From Streptomyces agglomeratus (GTDB lineage: Bacteria > Actinomycetota > Actinomycetes > Streptomycetales > Streptomycetaceae), in contig NZ_MEHJ01000001.1 in assembly GCF_001746415.1 (NCBI RefSeq), positions 7,694,501 to 7,758,500 on the forward strand: a stretch of DNA of 64,000 nucleotides. Direction: 5' to 3'. Numbering within the stretch: the stretch's first letter is position 1; the number at the start of each line of letters is the position of its first letter. Of the stretch, positions 61,926-64,000 are shown one piece after another. The notes below the pieces were generated by a model. The model was not told the origin of the DNA. It worked only from the letters and a program-made list of their open reading frames with translations, and searched no databases. The position numbers and the translations under genes were made by a program.

Positions 61926-62833
61926 TCACGCCGATTGCGGGCTGCGGCCCCCGGTCTTCTTCTCCGGGCTCTTGGGGCTCTTGGCCGTCTTCTTGGCGGC
62001 GGGCTTCTTCGCCGTGTGCTGGGGCATGTCGTGGACGGTCGCGTCCTCGCCCCCGCTCTCGCCACGGGATTCGCGGGCGGACTCCACGGACTGGCGCAGC
62101 GCCGCCATGAGGTCGACGACCGGCGCCGCGGCCGCCGGCTGCTCGGCTCCGGTGGGCTGGGTGCTTTTGGTCTTCTCGGCGAGCAGGTTCTCCAGCGCTT
62201 CGCGGTAATGGTCCCGGAAGCCGGTGATGTCGTCGGTGGCCATGGCTTCCATGAGGTCGATGGCGGCGTCGATCTCCGAGTCGTCGACGTCCACCTCCTT
62301 GGGGGTGAGGGAGGTGGGGGAGCGGATCTCGTCGGGCCAGCGCATGGAGTGCAGGACGATCGCGTCGCCTTTGATGCGCAGCAGGCCCAGGCGCTCGCGG
62401 TTGTGCCGGGCGAACTTGGCCACCGCCACCTTCCCGGAGCGCTCCAAGGCCTGGCGCAGGAGGGTGTAGGGCTTGGCGGCGACCTGTCCCTCGGCGGCGA
62501 GGTAGTAGCTGTCGGCGATGCGCAGCGGGTCGATGCTGTCGGCCGGCACGAACGCGACCACGTCGATCGCGTCGCCGTCGGCAGCGGCATCTGGTCGAGG
62601 TCCTCATCGGTGACCTCGATGGTGTCCTTCGTGACCTCGTAGCCGCGCCCGATCTCGCTTTGGTCGAGCACCTTGCCGTCCAGCTCGCACACCTTCTGGT
62701 ACCGGATCCGACCCATGTCGGCCTGGTGGTACTGGTGGAAGCCGATGTTGTGGTTCTCGGTGGCCGGCAACACCTTGATCGGGATCGTGACCAGCCCAAA
62801 CGAGATGGCGCCGCTCCAGACGGGGCGTGGCAT
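61926..62833 (-). pseudogene. ku: Ku DNA end-binding protein, one frameshift
   Basis: ATG 62833 opens MPRPVWSGAISFGLVTIPIK, then GFHQYHQADMGRIRYQKVCE and RGYEVTKDTIEVTDEDLDQM. A shift near 62580 leads to DAIDVVAFVPADSIDPLRIA, YTLLRQALERSGKVAVAKFA and FRDHYREALENLLAEK. The tail is rich in KKPAAKKTAKSPKSPEKK, as in DNA-binding Ku tails. Ku bridges double-strand breaks for NHEJ with LigD (not seen here). Apart from the single shift the gene is full length (about 300 residues), so it may be intact in reality. Confidence 0.85.
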
Positions 62834-63276
62834 GACGGCCTCCAGCAGGATGAGGAATCTAGCCTAAAACGGACACGTGCGCGAGGCTCAGCAGCGGCTG
62901 TGCGGGGATGCCGTTCAGGTGAGCCGGCGCGTGGCGGCCTCGGTGAGCCGCCGGGTCAATGGCGCAGTCGGGATCGGCACAGCGAAGGAGTCCCCGGCGT
63001 GGCCGTCACGATCCGGCCGGGGGCTTTCGCCCGCCCAGCCGTTGCACCGAGAGATGCAACTCAGCGATGTTCAACGGTTCTCGCCGGCCGCACCAGCAGC
63101 TCCACTGCCCACTGTTGGCACCCTGTGTCGAACTCGACGTCGTCCCCATGACGCCCTGCCTGTTCGCCGACCGGGTGCCTGCCGCGCCCGGCCGATCGCC
63201 CCACGGTGCAGTCCGGGAGCTGCGGACAGAGGACGGAGCCGGGGATGGACATCGCCGGTGATGTCGATCACGGGCA
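62834..63276. other. Gene-free region
   Basis: No family-like frame found on either strand. It contains only the upstream region of Ku at its left side. Confidence 0.4.
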
Positions 63277-63510
63277 AAGCCGCTGGTCAAGGGGCTCAAC
63301 CGGGCGGCAAGGGGCGCGCTTGGTGCTGAGCGTCGGACAGCGGACAAGGGGTGGCTTCGCACGGTGGCTTCGGCCCGCGCGCAGATCCGCATGCAGGCCG
63401 GACAGCCGCCGACCCTGGCCAGATGGCGGGAGGAAGCCGAGGACACCGTGCCCGCCGACTTCACGCCCGACCCCGCCCACGAGCCGCACGAAATCCCTGG
63501 ACCGGCCTCC
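63277..63510 (+). pseudogene. Unassigned coding-like stretch
   Basis: KPLVKGLNRAARGALGAERR, then TADKGWLRTVASARAQIRMQ and PPTLARWREEAEDTVPADFT look like real helical protein by composition, but no start, leader or family is evident. The same frame happens to stay open to the window end, where it becomes the IS701 fragment. Confidence 0.3.
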
Positions 63511-63759
63511 GGGACGACGTCGACCACGTCCCGCCGGCCCCCTCCATCACCCCCTCCACGGCCTCTTCGCCCGCCAGGCGCGTATCCGCAGGTCAGCCCC
63601 AACAGAACAGGTCTTCCGGTACGTTCGACTACCCTCCCAAGTCTTCAGATCAGACTTGGAAGCCCACCCACACCCGGAAGAAGGAACTGCTCAGGGCTCT
63701 CGGGATCTTCCAGCGCGCCACCGCAGAGTATCTGTGGCGGATGCTGCGGCCCGTCGGTT

Positions 63760-64000
63760 GCCAAGGCCCCGCAGTACTGCGGGGCCTTGGGTAAACGCGC
63801 CAACTGCCAGGTCGCGGTCAGCGTCCACGCTGCCACCGACACCGCCTCCTGCTCGCTGCAGTGGAGGCTGTTCCTGCCACGGGAATGGGAAGCGGACAGC
63901 GACCGCAGGACCGCCACTCGTCTCCCGCCCGAGGTCACGCATCGCGAGAAGTGGCGACTGGCGTTCGACATGCTCGACACGCTGGCCGACTGGGGCATGA
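63760..64000 (+). pseudogene. IS701-family transposase fragment (runs off window)
   Basis: QYCGALGKRANCQVAVSVHA, then ATDTASCSLQWRLFLPREWE and VTHREKWRLAFDMLDTLADW correspond to the centre of Streptomyces IS701-like transposases. Upstream residues (VAKAP) match the expected lead-in, but the first catalytic strand is missing. The 3' part lies beyond base 64000. Confidence 0.75.

Overview
The window is high-GC actinobacterial DNA and almost certainly Streptomyces. The evidence is GC-rich third positions, GTG/TTG starts with GGAGG-type leaders, and families typical of that genus: a Tap-type telomere-associated protein, ECF41/carboxymuconolactone decarboxylase, CU044_5270-type proteins, DUF6207 and LapA/DUF1707 proteins, and a PAS-SpoIIE phosphatase. 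It looks like an accessory chromosome arm or linear-plasmid region. A broken tap gene, a helicase-associated-domain fragment and a Ku gene lie among about twenty insertion-sequence or intron remnants (IS1380, IS982, IS5, IS3, IS110, IS630, IS30, ISL3, IS701, IS1182 and two group II introns).

Layout. 0-10 kb: IS1380 and group II intron tails, then small metabolic or regulatory genes (GNAT, DHFR-like, ArsR with a VOC pseudogene, secreted peptide, MepB, HxlR with a divergent NAD(P)-binding/deazaflavin oxidoreductase pair, GlxA-type regulator with isochorismatase). 10-14.5 kb: IS5 scrap, intact IS3-like copy 1, a kinase fragment, a group II intron 3' half and a broken IS3 orfB. 14.5-25 kb: ECF sigma/CU044_5270 pair, a Ser/Thr kinase-FtsK fusion, ECF41 with carboxymuconolactone decarboxylase, LapA-like protein, PAS-SpoIIE phosphatase and DUF1707 protein. 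25-32 kb: a tyrosine recombinase pseudogene split by IS3-like copy 2, an IS110 fragment, a large membrane protein, an IS630 fragment and IS3-like copy 3 in reverse. 32.6-36.7 kb: a four-gene minus-strand operon (two-helix membrane protein, NB-ARC/TPR protein, radical SAM enzyme, small acidic peptide). 37-44.5 kb: nested IS mosaic, TetR/MFS/SGNH-hydrolase locus, ISL3 and IS3 pseudo-elements. 44.6-52.2 kb: a STAND ATPase with nine near-identical TPRs, the helicase fragment and tap. 52-57 kb: sparse DNA with GCAGTAC repeats, MerR, DUF6207 and P-loop genes. 57-64 kb: intact IS1182, a second ECF/CU044_5270 pair, Ku, and an IS701 fragment running off the end.

The most interesting unit is the 32.6-36.7 kb operon. 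All four genes overlap. The first two products share an amyloid-signalling-like motif, placed near the C-terminus of the membrane protein and at the N-terminus of the NB-ARC/TPR protein, as in bacterial NLR/effector pairs. Here the pair is joined to a GrrM-like radical SAM/SPASM enzyme and a candidate RiPP precursor. No function is proven; the proposal rests on gene order, overlaps and motifs.

Caution: many otherwise full-length genes (kinase-FtsK, tap, Ku, PAS-SpoIIE, intron RT, helicase fragment) carry single-base frameshifts, several at G/C runs. Some may be sequencing errors rather than decay. All calls are from reading the sequence and family knowledge; no database search was run.
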